From Dokdonella sp. (lineage in GTDB: Bacteria; Pseudomonadota; Gammaproteobacteria; Xanthomonadales; Rhodanobacteraceae): a stretch of 64,000 nucleotides of DNA. The position numbers and the translations under genes were made by a program. Location: NCBI RefSeq assembly GCF_019634815.1, contig NZ_JAHCAP010000019.1, positions 1-64,000 on the forward strand. The letters are read 5' to 3'. The first letter of the stretch is position 1; each line of letters opens with the position of its first letter. Shown in pieces: positions 25,818 through 35,404 of this stretch. The notes below the pieces were generated by a model. The model saw only the letters and a program-made list of their open reading frames with translations, was not told the DNA's origin and did no database searches.

Positions 25818-26690
25818 ATGTCACTGATCCTCGAAGCCCTGAAGAAATCCGAGCAGCAACGCCACCTTGGCGAAGCGCCCAACCTCGGCACACCGATCGT
25901 GCTCACGCGCCCGCGACGCAGCGCATTGCCCGCGCTCGCCGCCGCGATCGTGATCGCGCTCGTCGCCGGCTGGTGGTTGCTGCGCGAGCCGGCACCCACC
26001 GCCCCGGCAATGTCGGCGGTCCCGGCCAAGCCTGCGGCGCCCGCACTGGCGCCGGTGCCGGCAGCGACCAAACCAGTGAGCAGGATCGGCAGCCCGAACC
26101 GTCCCGTCCCGGCGACGCCTGTGGGCAACCACGCGGCGCCAAGCAAGCCGGTCGAAGTCGCGCAACCCGTGTTGCCCATGCCCGGATTGCCGGATGCGCC
26201 GGGCTCGGTCACCGCGCCGGCAATGCCGATGCCCAGTCCAGTGGTGATTGGTGGCGAGGGCACGCCGAAGGACGATGCGGCTGCGGCTGCGCCCGGTGCC
26301 GCGAAGAATCCCGCCCAGGTCGCCACGCGGTCCACCGCCAAACCTGCGTCCACGGTCACGACACCCGCTGCCGCGACGGGCGCGCTTCCGGTACCCGCGG
26401 CCCCACCGGCGCCGGCCGCGGCGCGGCGGGCGACGGCAAAACCCGTGCAACCCAGCCTGCCGTCGATCTGGGAATTGCCTTACGCCACACGCAAGGACTT
26501 GCCCGAGATCGACCTGACCATGCATGTGTGGTCGCCGACACCGGCCGAGCGCTTCGTCGTGGTCAAGGGCGAGCGTCATGTCGAAGGCGAGCAGATTGCC
26601 GATGGGGTGGTGCTGCAGCAGATCACCACCGACGGGCTCGTGCTGGAGTTCCACGGCCAGCGCTTCACCTTCCCGCGCGACGGACGCTGA
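25818..26690 (+). CDS. gspB: GspB-like general secretion pathway protein
   Basis: 290 residues. It starts with the diagnostic cytoplasmic motif MSLILEALKKSEQQRHLGEAP, followed by one membrane span (~35-55, AAAIVIALVAGWWLL), a long Ala/Pro-rich periplasmic linker (~60-205) and a small conserved C-terminal domain from SIWELPYATRKDLPEIDLTMHVW to GLVLEFHGQRFTF, the GspB/PulB C-terminal domain. It is expected to form a complex with GspA/ExeA that inserts the type II secretin through the peptidoglycan. Cotranscribed with gspA. Confidence 0.92.
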   Translation: MSLILEALKKSEQQRHLGEAPNLGTPIVLTRPRRSALPALAAAIVIALVAGWWLLREPAPTAPAMSAVPAKPAAPALAPVPAATKPVSRIGSPNRPVPATPVGNHAAPSKPVEVAQPVLPMPGLPDAPGSVTAPAMPMPSPVVIGGEGTPKDDAAAAAPGAAKNPAQVATRSTAKPASTVTTPAAATGALPVPAAPPAPAAARRATAKPVQPSLPSIWELPYATRKDLPEIDLTMHVWSPTPAERFVVVKGERHVEGEQIADGVVLQQITTDGLVLEFHGQRFTFPRDGR

Positions 26691-26699
26691 GCCGCACGC

Positions 26700-27383
26700 G
26701 TGTTTGTGCAGTTGCCGAGCCGTCGCCGCAGCGGGCCGCCACTGGCAACACTGTTCATCGTCGTCGCCTGCGTGGTGGTGTTCGTCTGGCTCGCATCGCT
26801 GCCGGAGGCAGAACGCGCTGTCACGATCATGCGCTGGGGAACGGTGCCGACCACCCTGCTCGATCACAACATCGGCTGGTTGCAGCAGTTGCTCGAACTG
26901 CGCGCGATGCGTTTGGTGAGTGCGCTGTTCATCCACGCCGACTGGCTGCACCTGACCGGCAACCTGCTGTTCCTGATCGTGTTCGGCGTATCCGCCGAAC
27001 GCGTGCTCGGCTCACTGCGCTTCCTGCTGCTGTTCGTGCTCGGTGGCGCGCTCGCCAACCTGTTCGGCGCCCTGATGCTGGCCGGCACCAGCGCACCGAT
27101 CATCGGTTCGAGCGGCGCGGTGTCGGCCGTGGTGGGCGCCTATCTCGCGCTGTTTCCCCGCGCACGGCTTGGGCTGGTCCTGCCGCTGGGCTTCTTCCTC
27201 GAATTCGTGCGCGTGCCGGCGATGCTGCTGATCGGCTTCTGGGCCGCGCTGCAACTGCTGTTCACCTATGTCGGCCCGGCCTTCGGTGCGGTCGCGTGGT
27301 GGACGCACGTGGGTGGCTTCATCATCGGCATCGCCCTGGCCCTGCTGTCGCGTCCGGCGATCGCGCGACGCCTGCGCCAGTAG
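26700..27383 (+). CDS. Rhomboid-family intramembrane serine protease
   Basis: 227 residues from GTG 26700, 9 nt after gspB. Polytopic membrane protein with HADWLHLTGNLLFLIVFG (the HxxxN motif of TM2), the catalytic serine Ser138 in IIGSSGAVSAVVGAYL (TM4) and the catalytic His203 in WWTHVGGFIIGIALAL (TM6). It cleaves membrane-spanning substrates within the bilayer. Substrate unknown; the tight linkage to gspA-gspB hints at a role in envelope assembly but could be incidental. Confidence 0.93.
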   Translation: MFVQLPSRRRSGPPLATLFIVVACVVVFVWLASLPEAERAVTIMRWGTVPTTLLDHNIGWLQQLLELRAMRLVSALFIHADWLHLTGNLLFLIVFGVSAERVLGSLRFLLLFVLGGALANLFGALMLAGTSAPIIGSSGAVSAVVGAYLALFPRARLGLVLPLGFFLEFVRVPAMLLIGFWAALQLLFTYVGPAFGAVAWWTHVGGFIIGIALALLSRPAIARRLRQ

Positions 27384-27506
27384 GGCAAGCCGCCGGGAAC
27401 ATTTATCTCGCTCCCTGCATCGAAGTGCTCGAGTCGACCGCGCCGAACAAAGGCCGGCCCGCGGCTCGAACATCACATCGAATGGTCAAAACAGGGGACC
27501 GGATAC

Positions 27507-28064
27507 ATGAAATTGGCAGCACCCAATGCGGCACCACGCATGTACCTCAAGGACATCGACGGCAAGACCATCGTCATCGGCAAGGCCAGCGGCAGGCGCA
27601 CCCTGCTCTGCTTCTTCCGCGATGCGGCCTGCCCGTTCTGCAATTTCCGCATCTACGAACTCACCGCCAAACACGCTGCATTGCAACGTCTTGGCCTTGA
27701 CGTGATTGCGGTGTTCAAGTCGGACGTTCCTGCGGTCAGGCGCTTCGTCGCCAGGCAGCCCCGTCCGTTTCCGGTGATTGCCGATCCGGCCGGACTGGCC
27801 TACGAAACCTACGGCATCGAACGCTCGCTGTGGGGCAAGCTCAAGGCGATCGCCATGCGCATCCCGACCTTGCTCAAGGGTCTGCGTATCGTTGGCCTGG
27901 CGGGTCTCAATACCAACAACGTGATGCCGGCCGATTTCCTCATCGATGGCGAGGGCAAGCTCGTGGAGACCTGGTACGCCCGCGATGCCGGCGATCACAT
28001 CCCGTTCGAGCGGATCGAGTTGTTCGTTGCCCGTGACCTGATCGAGCGCAGCGCCGCAGCCTGA
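27507..28064 (+). CDS. Peroxiredoxin-like (AhpC/TSA, thioredoxin-fold) protein
   Basis: 185 residues from ATG 27507, with GGGGAC about 8 nt upstream. A thioredoxin fold is evident: LLCFFRDAACPFCNFRIYEL contains a CPFC dithiol, then LDVIAVFKSD, FPVIADPAGLAYETYGIER and ADFLIDGEGKLVETWYA. The CxxC in place of the single peroxidatic Thr-x-x-Cys of classical Prx suggests a thiol oxidoreductase/peroxiredoxin-like (DUF899/AhpC-like) activity. No signal peptide. Convergent with the GGDEF gene, with a bidirectional hairpin between. Confidence 0.82.
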   Translation: MKLAAPNAAPRMYLKDIDGKTIVIGKASGRRTLLCFFRDAACPFCNFRIYELTAKHAALQRLGLDVIAVFKSDVPAVRRFVARQPRPFPVIADPAGLAYETYGIERSLWGKLKAIAMRIPTLLKGLRIVGLAGLNTNNVMPADFLIDGEGKLVETWYARDAGDHIPFERIELFVARDLIERSAAA

Positions 28065-28069
28065 GGCGC

Positions 28070-28089
28070 GCACGGCACATCTGCCGTGC
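28070..28089. terminator. Bidirectional terminator-like hairpin
   Basis: A perfect 8-bp stem (GCACGGCA / TGCCGTGC) with loop CATC lies in the 31-nt space between the convergent peroxiredoxin-like and GGDEF genes. There is no strong T-run on either side. Confidence 0.5.
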
Positions 28090-28095
28090 AGACCC

Positions 28096-29253
28096 TCAAG
28101 CGAACCGGGACTTGTCGGCGTACATTGCCTGGTCGGCCTTGCGCAGCGCCGCCTCGGCATCGCCGCCCGGCGCAAGCAGGCCGATGCCGACCGAAAAATC
28201 AATGGTTGGCTGCTCGACTGCACTGCCCTTGAGATGCTGGCGCACTGCCTCGATCCGCGCGTGCAGGATTTCGCTTGATGCGGACTGGGCAACCACCACG
28301 AACTCGTCACCGGCGAAACGGACGATCTGATCACCGCTGCGAAAACTGGCCTTGAGCGCATCGGCGAAGCGCACCAGGCAGTCATCACCGACATGATGGC
28401 CGTGGCGATCATTGACGTGCTTGAACTGGTCGATGTCGAAAAACAGGATCCCCGCTCCGTGCCGCGTTGCTGCGTCGAGAATCGCCGGCAAGGCGCGGCG
28501 GTTGAACACGCCGGTGAGCTGGTCCTGATGCACCAGATCCTGCAAACGACGCTGCGCCTCACGCAGCTCGACATTGGCGCGGCCGAGGTCACGTTGGATG
28601 ATGTCCTGAAAGGCGAGCAGCGAAGCGAGCGCAATCACCCATTCGGTCGCCGCATCGAGCGAGGATGCTGCCGCCATCAAGGTTCCGATCGGCAGATCCG
28701 CCGTGCCTTGCCATTGTTGCCACAGGGCGAGATTTCCGGAAATCTCGGCAAAGCCGAGCAGGGCGCGCATGCCCAGACCAGCCGCGAGCCAGCCGCAACG
28801 CGGCGCCTGCGTGAGCAGGATCTGGAGCGCGCAGGTGCCGAAAGCCACCGCAATGAGGATCGACTGCAACAAGCCCAGGATGTGGAACGAGCGCAACGAC
28901 AACAACGCACCAAGCGCGGCGTAAGCCACCGAGAACACGAGGATGCCTCGCAGCGGCGGTACGAAGCGCGGATTGGCCAGCGACAAGGATGCCGTCACCA
29001 CCAGCAACACGAACATCGTCTTGGCGAACAAATAGACCGCAAACGACGCCAGGGTCGGCAGGGCGGTCTTCTGCAGCACGGTCCAATAAAGCGCCACCGC
29101 GACCAGGGCGATCAGGTTGCACAGCCATGCCCGCGCCCACAGACCCAGGTTGGCGTACGGCAAGGAGCGCGACAGGACGAGGAAGAACGTCCAGATCAAC
29201 AGGTCCGAAACGGCCTGGGCCAAGGTGCTCCAGCGCCACAACATGAGTTCCAT
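28096..29253 (-). CDS. Membrane diguanylate cyclase with AGDEF active-site motif
   Basis: 385 residues. ATG 29253 (MELMLWRW) has GGGGGG 4 nt upstream; ATG 29265 is an alternative. About seven hydrophobic segments cover residues 1-215, then a short helix leads into a GGDEF domain: DQLTGVFNRRALPAIL, FFDIDQFKHVNDRHGHHVGD, and the signature FAGDEFVVV, where the first glycine is alanine. The c-di-GMP inhibitory I-site RSGD sits exactly five residues upstream. AGDEF variants can be active, so I expect a product-inhibited cyclase. The membrane domain resembles 7TM-type sensory modules but I do not recognise a named family. Confidence 0.9.
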   Translation of the reverse strand: MELMLWRWSTLAQAVSDLLIWTFFLVLSRSLPYANLGLWARAWLCNLIALVAVALYWTVLQKTALPTLASFAVYLFAKTMFVLLVVTASLSLANPRFVPPLRGILVFSVAYAALGALLSLRSFHILGLLQSILIAVAFGTCALQILLTQAPRCGWLAAGLGMRALLGFAEISGNLALWQQWQGTADLPIGTLMAAASSLDAATEWVIALASLLAFQDIIQRDLGRANVELREAQRRLQDLVHQDQLTGVFNRRALPAILDAATRHGAGILFFDIDQFKHVNDRHGHHVGDDCLVRFADALKASFRSGDQIVRFAGDEFVVVAQSASSEILHARIEAVRQHLKGSAVEQPTIDFSVGIGLLAPGGDAEAALRKADQAMYADKSRFA

Positions 29254-29461
29254 GTCGCCCCCCATGCATTCCGCCGCAATCCCGGGATCAGCGAAACACG
29301 GGCCGCACTTTAGCGCAGATCCGTTGCGGGCATCGCCGCCAATCGCGCGTGGCGGCGATGTGGCAGCAAGCTCGGGCGCCTCCTCGCCCGTCGACAACTG
29401 GTCGCCATTGCGTACCTGCCGCTATGCTCATGGCCACTTCCTTGAAGCCAAGGGGATGATC

Positions 29462-31243
29462 ATGTTTCGATGGCTTTGTGCCTGCGCCCTGGCGTGTGGA
29501 TTCGGTCTCGCGGGTGCGCACGCGGCAGGCGCGATCGAACTCAGCGTCCGCGACGCCGCCACCGGTGCGCCGCTCGCCGCCACGCTCGACTACAGCGTCG
29601 GCAGCACCCGGCACAGCGTCGAGTTGGCGCCCGATGCGCCCACCACCATTGCATTGGCGCAGTCCGGCGTCGCCGTACTGAGCGCGCCCGGCCATCACGC
29701 CTTGCAATTCCGCCTCGAAGGCGCGCAAGGCCAGCTCACCGTGCTGCTCGACCCGGAGCAGGAACCGGCTGCCTATTCAGCGCTCGCGGGGCGCGCGCGG
29801 GACCAACCCGGGGCACGCTGGCTGCAGGGTTTCGTGCGGCGCGCACGCGATGGCGCTGCCATTGCCGACGCCCTCGTCCGCAGCGAAGGGCGCAGCACGC
29901 GCAGCGATGCAGAGGGCTATTTCGAGCTTGAATTGCCTGCTCTGGATGACGGCGACACCACGCGCGCCAGTCTCGACGTCGATGCCGGCAACGCCGGCGC
30001 GCAACATCGCACCGGATTGCTGCGCGTCCGCGGCGTGCAGCGCCTGCTGATCGCACTGGAAGCGGGCGCAGCGCGCATTGCGCACAACCAGATCGGCGCA
30101 CTCGACCGCGGCGAACGCGCCGCTGGCTCGGATGACGGGCGGCCTGCACCCCTGGCCCGCCTGCAAACTCCGGTGGGTCCGCTGCTCGCACCGGGACTCG
30201 CGCCGCCGGCCTCGATCCGCGTGGGCTACGCCGATGCCGCCTGCACACAGTCCTGCTGCACCGGTTCCTGCACCAACACCTGCGTGCTGCCGCTGGAAAC
30301 CTATGTGCGCCGCGGCCTCGACAGCGAGTGGATCGCAAGCTGGAACACGCAGAGCCTGCGTGCCGGCAGCATCGCCTACCGCAGTTATGGTGCATGGCGC
30401 GTTGCCCACCCGATCCGCGCGAACTTCGACATCTGTTCGAGTGCCTGCTGTCAGGTCAACGATGCCGGCACCGCAAACAGCACCGACAATGCGATCGCGC
30501 GCACACCCGGCATCCTGCTCACACGCACCGGCAGCGAGGCAGCCTCGGCGGAATACTCGGCCGAGAACAACAGCTGGGACGATCCCAACGACGGCCTGTC
30601 GTGCAGCAACAGCGACTTGTCCTGCGGCAACGGCTTCGCCGGCTCGCCCGCCAATGGCTGGCCGTGTCTGGCCGACAGCGTCGGCAGCGGCCACGGCTGC
30701 TTCGGCCACGGTCGCGGCATGTCGCAATGGGGCACGCAGCGCTGGGCAATCGACGCAAGCGCAAGGCGCTGGCCGTGGATCGTCGACCACTATTTCAACG
30801 ACAGCGGCGCCGGCAGTGGCCAACGCACTGCGGTGATGACCTCGCCGCTTGCGCTGGCCAATCTTGCGGCGCAACCGGCAGCGGCCGCACCCGGCACCTT
30901 GATCCAGCTCTCGGCAGATGCCGACAACACGGCCGGCGCCAGTCACAGCCATCTTCTGATCGGTGCGAGCCTGTACCGCAGCGGCGTCGGCTACATCGAC
31001 GATTCCGCGCATGACGCGCCGCTCGTGCTCGCCACCGGCAGCCACGCGATCACCCGCGCCTTCACGATTCCACCCGCAACCGCGCCGGGCAGCTACGACC
31101 TGCTGCTCTCGTTGTATCTGGACGTCGATGAGAATGGCACGATCAGCTCCGCCGACTTGCCACTGGCGCTGGCCACGCAAGTGGCCGCCGTGCAACTGAT
31201 CGACGATCGCATCTTCGCCGACGCCTTCGACGGCTCGCCCTGA
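29462..31243 (+). CDS. Secreted SpoIID/LytB-like domain protein
   Basis: 593 residues from ATG 29462 (AGGGG upstream; ATG 29456 is an alternative). Signal peptide ([21 protein letters not shown]), two regulatory-like beta domains (~25-110; ~125-190 with [17 protein letters not shown]), then a SpoIID-type domain: [34 protein letters not shown], and the closing motif [17 protein letters not shown]. SpoIID-family proteins are lytic transglycosylases acting on denuded peptidoglycan in spore formers; here it is an exported protein in a Gram-negative. A Cys cluster ([14 protein letters not shown]) precedes the domain. The C-terminus ends [13 protein letters not shown], a tail motif shared with other secreted proteins here. 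Activity is unproven. Confidence 0.82.
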   Translation: MFRWLCACALACGFGLAGAHAAGAIELSVRDAATGAPLAATLDYSVGSTRHSVELAPDAPTTIALAQSGVAVLSAPGHHALQFRLEGAQGQLTVLLDPEQEPAAYSALAGRARDQPGARWLQGFVRRARDGAAIADALVRSEGRSTRSDAEGYFELELPALDDGDTTRASLDVDAGNAGAQHRTGLLRVRGVQRLLIALEAGAARIAHNQIGALDRGERAAGSDDGRPAPLARLQTPVGPLLAPGLAPPASIRVGYADAACTQSCCTGSCTNTCVLPLETYVRRGLDSEWIASWNTQSLRAGSIAYRSYGAWRVAHPIRANFDICSSACCQVNDAGTANSTDNAIARTPGILLTRTGSEAASAEYSAENNSWDDPNDGLSCSNSDLSCGNGFAGSPANGWPCLADSVGSGHGCFGHGRGMSQWGTQRWAIDASARRWPWIVDHYFNDSGAGSGQRTAVMTSPLALANLAAQPAAAAPGTLIQLSADADNTAGASHSHLLIGASLYRSGVGYIDDSAHDAPLVLATGSHAITRAFTIPPATAPGSYDLLLSLYLDVDENGTISSADLPLALATQVAAVQLIDDRIFADAFDGSP

Positions 31244-31263
31244 GCTTGCCCACCGATTGCGAC

Positions 31264-31290
31264 GGCCCGGGTCGGAATCAGGCCCGGGCC
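31264..31290 (+). terminator. Terminator-like hairpin after the SpoIID-like gene
   Basis: GGCCCGGG and CCCGGGCC pair perfectly around an 11-nt loop, followed by ATCTTGTT. It lies 20 nt after the stop of the secreted gene and upstream of fdxA. Confidence 0.6.
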
Positions 31291-31352
31291 ATCTTGTTGG
31301 ATTACAATTGGCGCTGCCGTGGCACGGTCCGGCAGATTCCCTGGAGAGCATC

Positions 31353-31676
31353 GTGACGCACGTCGTCACCGACAACTGCATCGCCTGCAAGTACACCGAC
31401 TGCGTCGAAGTCTGTCCGGTCGATTGCTTCCACGCCGGCCCCAACTTCCTCGCCATCGATCCGATGGAATGCATCGACTGCACGCTGTGCGTGGCCGAGT
31501 GCCCGGCCGAGGCGATCTTCGCCGAGGATGACGTGCCCGCCGGACAGGAGCATTTCCTCGCGCTCAATGCCGAGCTCGCGCCCCTGTGGCCGGTACTGGC
31601 CGAGCGCATCCCCGCGCTCGAGGATGCCGATCGCCTCAACGGCGTGCCCGACAAGCTGCCGATGCTCAAGCGCTGA
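31353..31676 (+). CDS. fdxA: Seven-iron ferredoxin FdxA
   Basis: 107 residues from GTG 31353 (GGAG 6 nt upstream), the same length as Azotobacter ferredoxin I. It carries the [3Fe-4S]/[4Fe-4S] ligand pattern [17 protein letters not shown] and [12 protein letters not shown], followed by the long C-terminal extension of this family. Soluble electron carrier. It lies just upstream of lipA, which needs reduced iron-sulfur electron supply, though a functional link is only inference. A TACAAT box at 31302-31307 could be its -10. Confidence 0.95.
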   Translation: MTHVVTDNCIACKYTDCVEVCPVDCFHAGPNFLAIDPMECIDCTLCVAECPAEAIFAEDDVPAGQEHFLALNAELAPLWPVLAERIPALEDADRLNGVPDKLPMLKR

Positions 31677-31748
31677 CGCGCGCCGCCTCCCGCCCCTGCC
31701 GCGGCGACGCCAGCGTCGCCACGCTCACTTCCCGCACAGATCCCGCCA

Positions 31749-32741
31749 ATGACCGACCCAGCAGCCAGCTCCAAGCCACGCGACGGCGACAAATACGTGA
31801 CCGCCGAAGGCACGCGCGCGGTGCATGGCGGCATGCGCCCCAATGCCAACGCCAATACGCCCGATGTCGGCCGCAAGCCGCCGTGGCTGCGCATCCGCCT
31901 GCCCAGCGGGGCGCGCTACGAAGCCGTGCGCGACATCGTCAAGACACACAAGCTGCATACGGTGTGCGAGGAATCGCGGTGCCCGAACATTGCCGAATGC
32001 TGGAGCGGCGGCACCGCGACGATGATGCTGATGGGCTCGGTGTGCACGCGCGCCTGCCGCTTCTGCGCGGTGAGCACCGGCAATCCGCACGGCTGGCTCG
32101 ATGCCGGCGAGCCGGACCAGGTCGCCGATGCCGTGGCGCTGATGAAACTCAAGTACATCGTGCTGACCTCGGTCGATCGCGACGACCTTCCCGATGGCGG
32201 CGCCGCACACTACGCCGCCTGCATCCGCAGGATCCACGAACGCGCACCGCAGACCGCAGTCGAGGCGCTCACGCCCGACTTCTGCGGCAAACACGAACTG
32301 GTGGCGACCGTGCTCGATGCCGGTCTGGTCACCTACGCGCAGAACCTGGAGACGGTCGAGCGCCTCACCGGCCGCGTGCGTGACCCGCGTGCCGGTTACG
32401 CGCGCACGCTCGACGTGCTCGCCTTTGCCAAGCGCCATGCGCCGCAGACCCTGACCAAGACCAGCCTCATGCTCGGACTTGGCGAGACCGACGAGGAACT
32501 CGAACAGGCCTTCGACGACATGCGCAATGCCGGCGTCGACATCGTCACGCTCGGCCAGTACCTGCGTCCGACGCCCAACCATCTGCCGGTCGAGCGCTTC
32601 GTCACGCCCGAACAATTCATCGCCTATCGTGATCTCGCGCTGGCCAAGGGCTTCGTCGAGGCGGTGGCGGGACCGCTGTCACGCTCGAGCTACCGCGCCG
32701 AACGCGTGCTCGAGCGCAACAATGCAGGCTTGTGCGGCTGA
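31749..32741 (+). CDS. lipA: Lipoyl synthase
   Basis: Radical-SAM enzyme inserting two sulfurs into octanoyl groups on lipoyl domains of pyruvate and 2-oxoglutarate dehydrogenases and GcvH. 330 residues. Both clusters are present: auxiliary [12 protein letters not shown] and radical-SAM [23 protein letters not shown] and the C-terminal SRSSYRAE (the conserved serine ligand of the auxiliary cluster) are also seen. Its stop is one base from the ctpA stop on the other strand, so no independent terminator separates them. Confidence 0.97.
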   Translation: MTDPAASSKPRDGDKYVTAEGTRAVHGGMRPNANANTPDVGRKPPWLRIRLPSGARYEAVRDIVKTHKLHTVCEESRCPNIAECWSGGTATMMLMGSVCTRACRFCAVSTGNPHGWLDAGEPDQVADAVALMKLKYIVLTSVDRDDLPDGGAAHYAACIRRIHERAPQTAVEALTPDFCGKHELVATVLDAGLVTYAQNLETVERLTGRVRDPRAGYARTLDVLAFAKRHAPQTLTKTSLMLGLGETDEELEQAFDDMRNAGVDIVTLGQYLRPTPNHLPVERFVTPEQFIAYRDLALAKGFVEAVAGPLSRSSYRAERVLERNNAGLCG

Positions 32742-32742
32742 T

Positions 32743-34158
32743 TCAGGATTTCGCCGGCGCCGGAGGCGCTGCCGGCGTTGCCCGCAGCGCCAACACCTTG
32801 AGTGCATTGAGCGCTTCATTGAGCGCATAGTCGCTGGGCACCTCGTGTTGCGTGATCGCCGCGCGATCCGCCGCGCCCTCGTTGACGCCCTTGAGGTGGT
32901 TGCGCAAATCACGCTCACCCAAGCCACTGTCGAAGTCGTCATTGCGCGCGCTCAGGCTCAGATCGGCAAGTTCGATATCGGGTCGGATTCCGGCCGCCTG
33001 GATCGAGGTACCGCTGGGCGTGTAGTAGCGCGCGGTGGTGAGCTTGACCGCATGCTCGCCATCGATCGGCAGCACGGTCTGCACCGAACCCTTGCCGAAG
33101 GTGCGCCGGCCCATCAGCAGGGCGCGATGGTTGTCCTTGAGTGCACCGGCAACGATTTCGGCCGCCGATGCACTGCCGTTGTCGACCAGCACCACCAACG
33201 GCGCACCTGCGAGCAGGTCACCCGGCGTCGCGCTGAAACTGGTGTCGGCCTGCTTGACGCGGCCGCGCGTGCTGACGATCACACCGCGGTCGAGAAAGTC
33301 ATCAGCGATTTCAACCGCGGCGGCGACCAGCCCGCCGGGATTGCTGCGCAGGTCGAGCACGACGCCGCGCAGAGGCGCCTTGTTCGCTGCCTGCAGGCGC
33401 TCGAACTGCTTGCGCAGCTGCATCGCGGTTTCTTCCTGGAACTGGCTGACGCGCAGGTAGCCAAAACCGGGCTCGAGCAAACGCCCGCGCGCGCTGGCGA
33501 CATGGATCGCCTCGCGGGTGAGCGTGATGTCGACCGGTGCGGTCTGCTTTTCGTGCAGCACGCTGAGCGTGACGCTGGTGCCCGGCTTGCCGCGCAGGCG
33601 CGCGATCGCGCCATCGAGATCGTCGGACTGCACGGCCTTGCCATCGATGCGCAGGATGATGTCGCCAGCGCGGATGCCGCCGCGCTGCGCCGGCGTATCG
33701 TCGATCGGCGTCACCACACGCAGCGTGCCTTCGACCTGTGCAACTTCCAGACCGAGCCCGGCATAGCTGCCGGTGGTTTCTTCGGTCAGGCCCGACAGCT
33801 CTTCCTTGTCGAGATACTCGCTGTGCGGATCGAGTCCGGCGAGCATGCCGCGGATCGCGCCGCGCATGAGGCTGCGGTCATCGATCTCCTCGACATAGGC
33901 CTGCTTGATGAGGCTGAACACCGCGGTGAAGACGCGGATGTCGGCCATGTCCACGGATTTGCGTGCGGCTGGCGCATTGGCGAACGCGGGCAAAGCCGCG
34001 CCTTTCGGGTTTGCGTCTTTCGTGTCCTTGCCCGGGTCGGAGGCTGCATCTTTCACAGGCGCAGCACCAGAGGCCTTGTCCGCCGGCGGTTCAGCAAGCG
34101 CAACGGCGCTGCCGAGAACAAGGATCGAGGCGAAGACGAGCAAGGGGCGCATGGGCAT
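32743..34158 (-). CDS. ctpA: C-terminal processing peptidase (S41)
   Basis: Periplasmic serine protease with a PDZ domain; Pseudomonas CtpA degrades peptidoglycan endopeptidases. About 471 residues from ATG 34158 (MPMRPLLVFASILVLGSAVALA signal peptide); ATG 34152 and 34179 are alternatives. The order is a charged linker, the S41 N-region (FSLIKQAYVEEID.. GMLAGLDPHSEYLDKEE), a PDZ (GLEVAQ.. TPAQRGGIRAGDIILRIDGKAV) and the catalytic region with the serine in DNGSASAAEIVAGALKD and the lysine in FGKGSVQTVLPI. It closes the minus-strand set gpmI-envC-ctpA, a common gammaproteobacterial order. Confidence 0.94.
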   Translation of the reverse strand: MPMRPLLVFASILVLGSAVALAEPPADKASGAAPVKDAASDPGKDTKDANPKGAALPAFANAPAARKSVDMADIRVFTAVFSLIKQAYVEEIDDRSLMRGAIRGMLAGLDPHSEYLDKEELSGLTEETTGSYAGLGLEVAQVEGTLRVVTPIDDTPAQRGGIRAGDIILRIDGKAVQSDDLDGAIARLRGKPGTSVTLSVLHEKQTAPVDITLTREAIHVASARGRLLEPGFGYLRVSQFQEETAMQLRKQFERLQAANKAPLRGVVLDLRSNPGGLVAAAVEIADDFLDRGVIVSTRGRVKQADTSFSATPGDLLAGAPLVVLVDNGSASAAEIVAGALKDNHRALLMGRRTFGKGSVQTVLPIDGEHAVKLTTARYYTPSGTSIQAAGIRPDIELADLSLSARNDDFDSGLGERDLRNHLKGVNEGAADRAAITQHEVPSDYALNEALNALKVLALRATPAAPPAPAKS

Positions 34159-34231
34159 GTCCACGATCAGGAGAGGCATCGAGTGTACGGCAGGCAGGGT
34201 GCGGGCATCGACCGCCCCGGCCGCGTGAAAT

Positions 34232-35392
34232 TCAGCGCAGCCAACGGCGCGGATCCACGGGCTTGCCGTCGCTGCGCAGTTCAAAGTACAGCCCGGCGCT
34301 ACGCTGCCCACCACTGGCGCCACTGGTGGCGATCGTGTCGCCGGCATCGACCCAGTCACCCACTTCCTTGAGCAGACTTTCATTGCAGCCATACAGGCTG
34401 AGATAGCCGTCGCCGTGGTCGAGGATGATCACCATGCCGTAGCCGCGCAGCCAATCGGCAAAGGCCACGCGGCCGCGCGCGACCGCAGCCACCGGCGTGC
34501 CAACCTTGGCCGCAAGCAGCAGACCACTGCTGGGTCGTCCGCCTTCGCCGGGCGCGCCGAAAGCAGAAACGATGCGTCCTGCCAACGGCCAGCGCAGACG
34601 TCCACGCTGGCTGGCGAAGGCTTCGGCGCCCTTGATCTGCTGCGGGATATCGGCAAACACATCGTGCAGGCGCTCGAGCAGCTTGACCAGCTCGTCTTCG
34701 TCGCGACCGAGCCCGGCCAGATTCCGGCCCTGCGCCTTGAGCCTGGCATCGAGCTCGCCAACCAGGGCTTCGCGCTGCACGCGCTCGCGTTCGAGACTCG
34801 CGCTTTCGGCGGCACGTGCCTGACGTGTGGATTCGAACTGCGCGCTCTGCGCGCGGATCGCATCTTCGAGCGCAAGCAGTTTCTTCATTTCCTCGCGCAC
34901 CTCATCGAGCTGCGCGATGCGCGCGCGCTGGAAGTAGCGATGATAGGCGAGCACGCGCGCCACCGCAGCGACGTCGTCCTGCTGCAGCAACAACTTCAGT
35001 TCCTCATGTTGCCCCAGTGCGTAGGCCGAACGCAGCAGGGCGGCGAGGTCCTGTTTGCGTGCCGAGAGCTGCGTCAGCAGGCTGGCGTGCTGGTCGCCCA
35101 GCGCGGCCAGACGCTCCTGCTGGTCGGCAAGCTGTTCGTCCAGCGCATGCAGCTCGCGCGCAATCGCGGCAATCGCCAATTCCTGCTCGCGCAGATCACG
35201 CAGCGCCACGTCGCGCTGATCGGTCGCCGCGCGCTGCTGCTCAACCAGCGCCTTGATCTGCGCACGCACCGCCGTGAGCTTGTTCGTGGTCTCGACTTCC
35301 TGCGCCTTGCGCCGCGCACTGTCGACATCCTGCGCCTGCACAATCGCGGTCACCGCCAGACCGAGCAGCAGCAGACATGCCAGACGAACCAC
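34232..35392 (-). CDS. envC: Murein hydrolase activator EnvC
   Basis: 386 residues from GTG 35392. A signal peptide (MVRLACLLLLGLAVTAIVQA) is followed by a long coiled-coil region (~22-250, e.g. VRAQIKALVEQQRAATDQRD) and a C-terminal LytM/M23 domain (~265-386: RLRWPLAGRIVSAFG, YGMVIILDHGDGYLSLYG, LYFELRSDGKPVDPRRWL). The zinc ligands of active M23 enzymes (HxxxD and HxH) are not both present, as expected for EnvC, which activates amidases during septum splitting instead of cutting peptidoglycan. It lies 12 nt after gpmI, the same pair as in E. coli. Confidence 0.95.
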   Translation of the reverse strand: MVRLACLLLLGLAVTAIVQAQDVDSARRKAQEVETTNKLTAVRAQIKALVEQQRAATDQRDVALRDLREQELAIAAIARELHALDEQLADQQERLAALGDQHASLLTQLSARKQDLAALLRSAYALGQHEELKLLLQQDDVAAVARVLAYHRYFQRARIAQLDEVREEMKKLLALEDAIRAQSAQFESTRQARAAESASLERERVQREALVGELDARLKAQGRNLAGLGRDEDELVKLLERLHDVFADIPQQIKGAEAFASQRGRLRWPLAGRIVSAFGAPGEGGRPSSGLLLAAKVGTPVAAVARGRVAFADWLRGYGMVIILDHGDGYLSLYGCNESLLKEVGDWVDAGDTIATSGASGGQRSAGLYFELRSDGKPVDPRRWLR

Positions 35393-35404
35393 GGCGGCGA
35401 GCCC

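Noticed and set aside
29777-31894. 705-codon minus-strand frame opposite the SpoIID-like gene and fdxA
   Set aside because: Crosses two well-supported plus-strand genes and encodes no recognisable domain.
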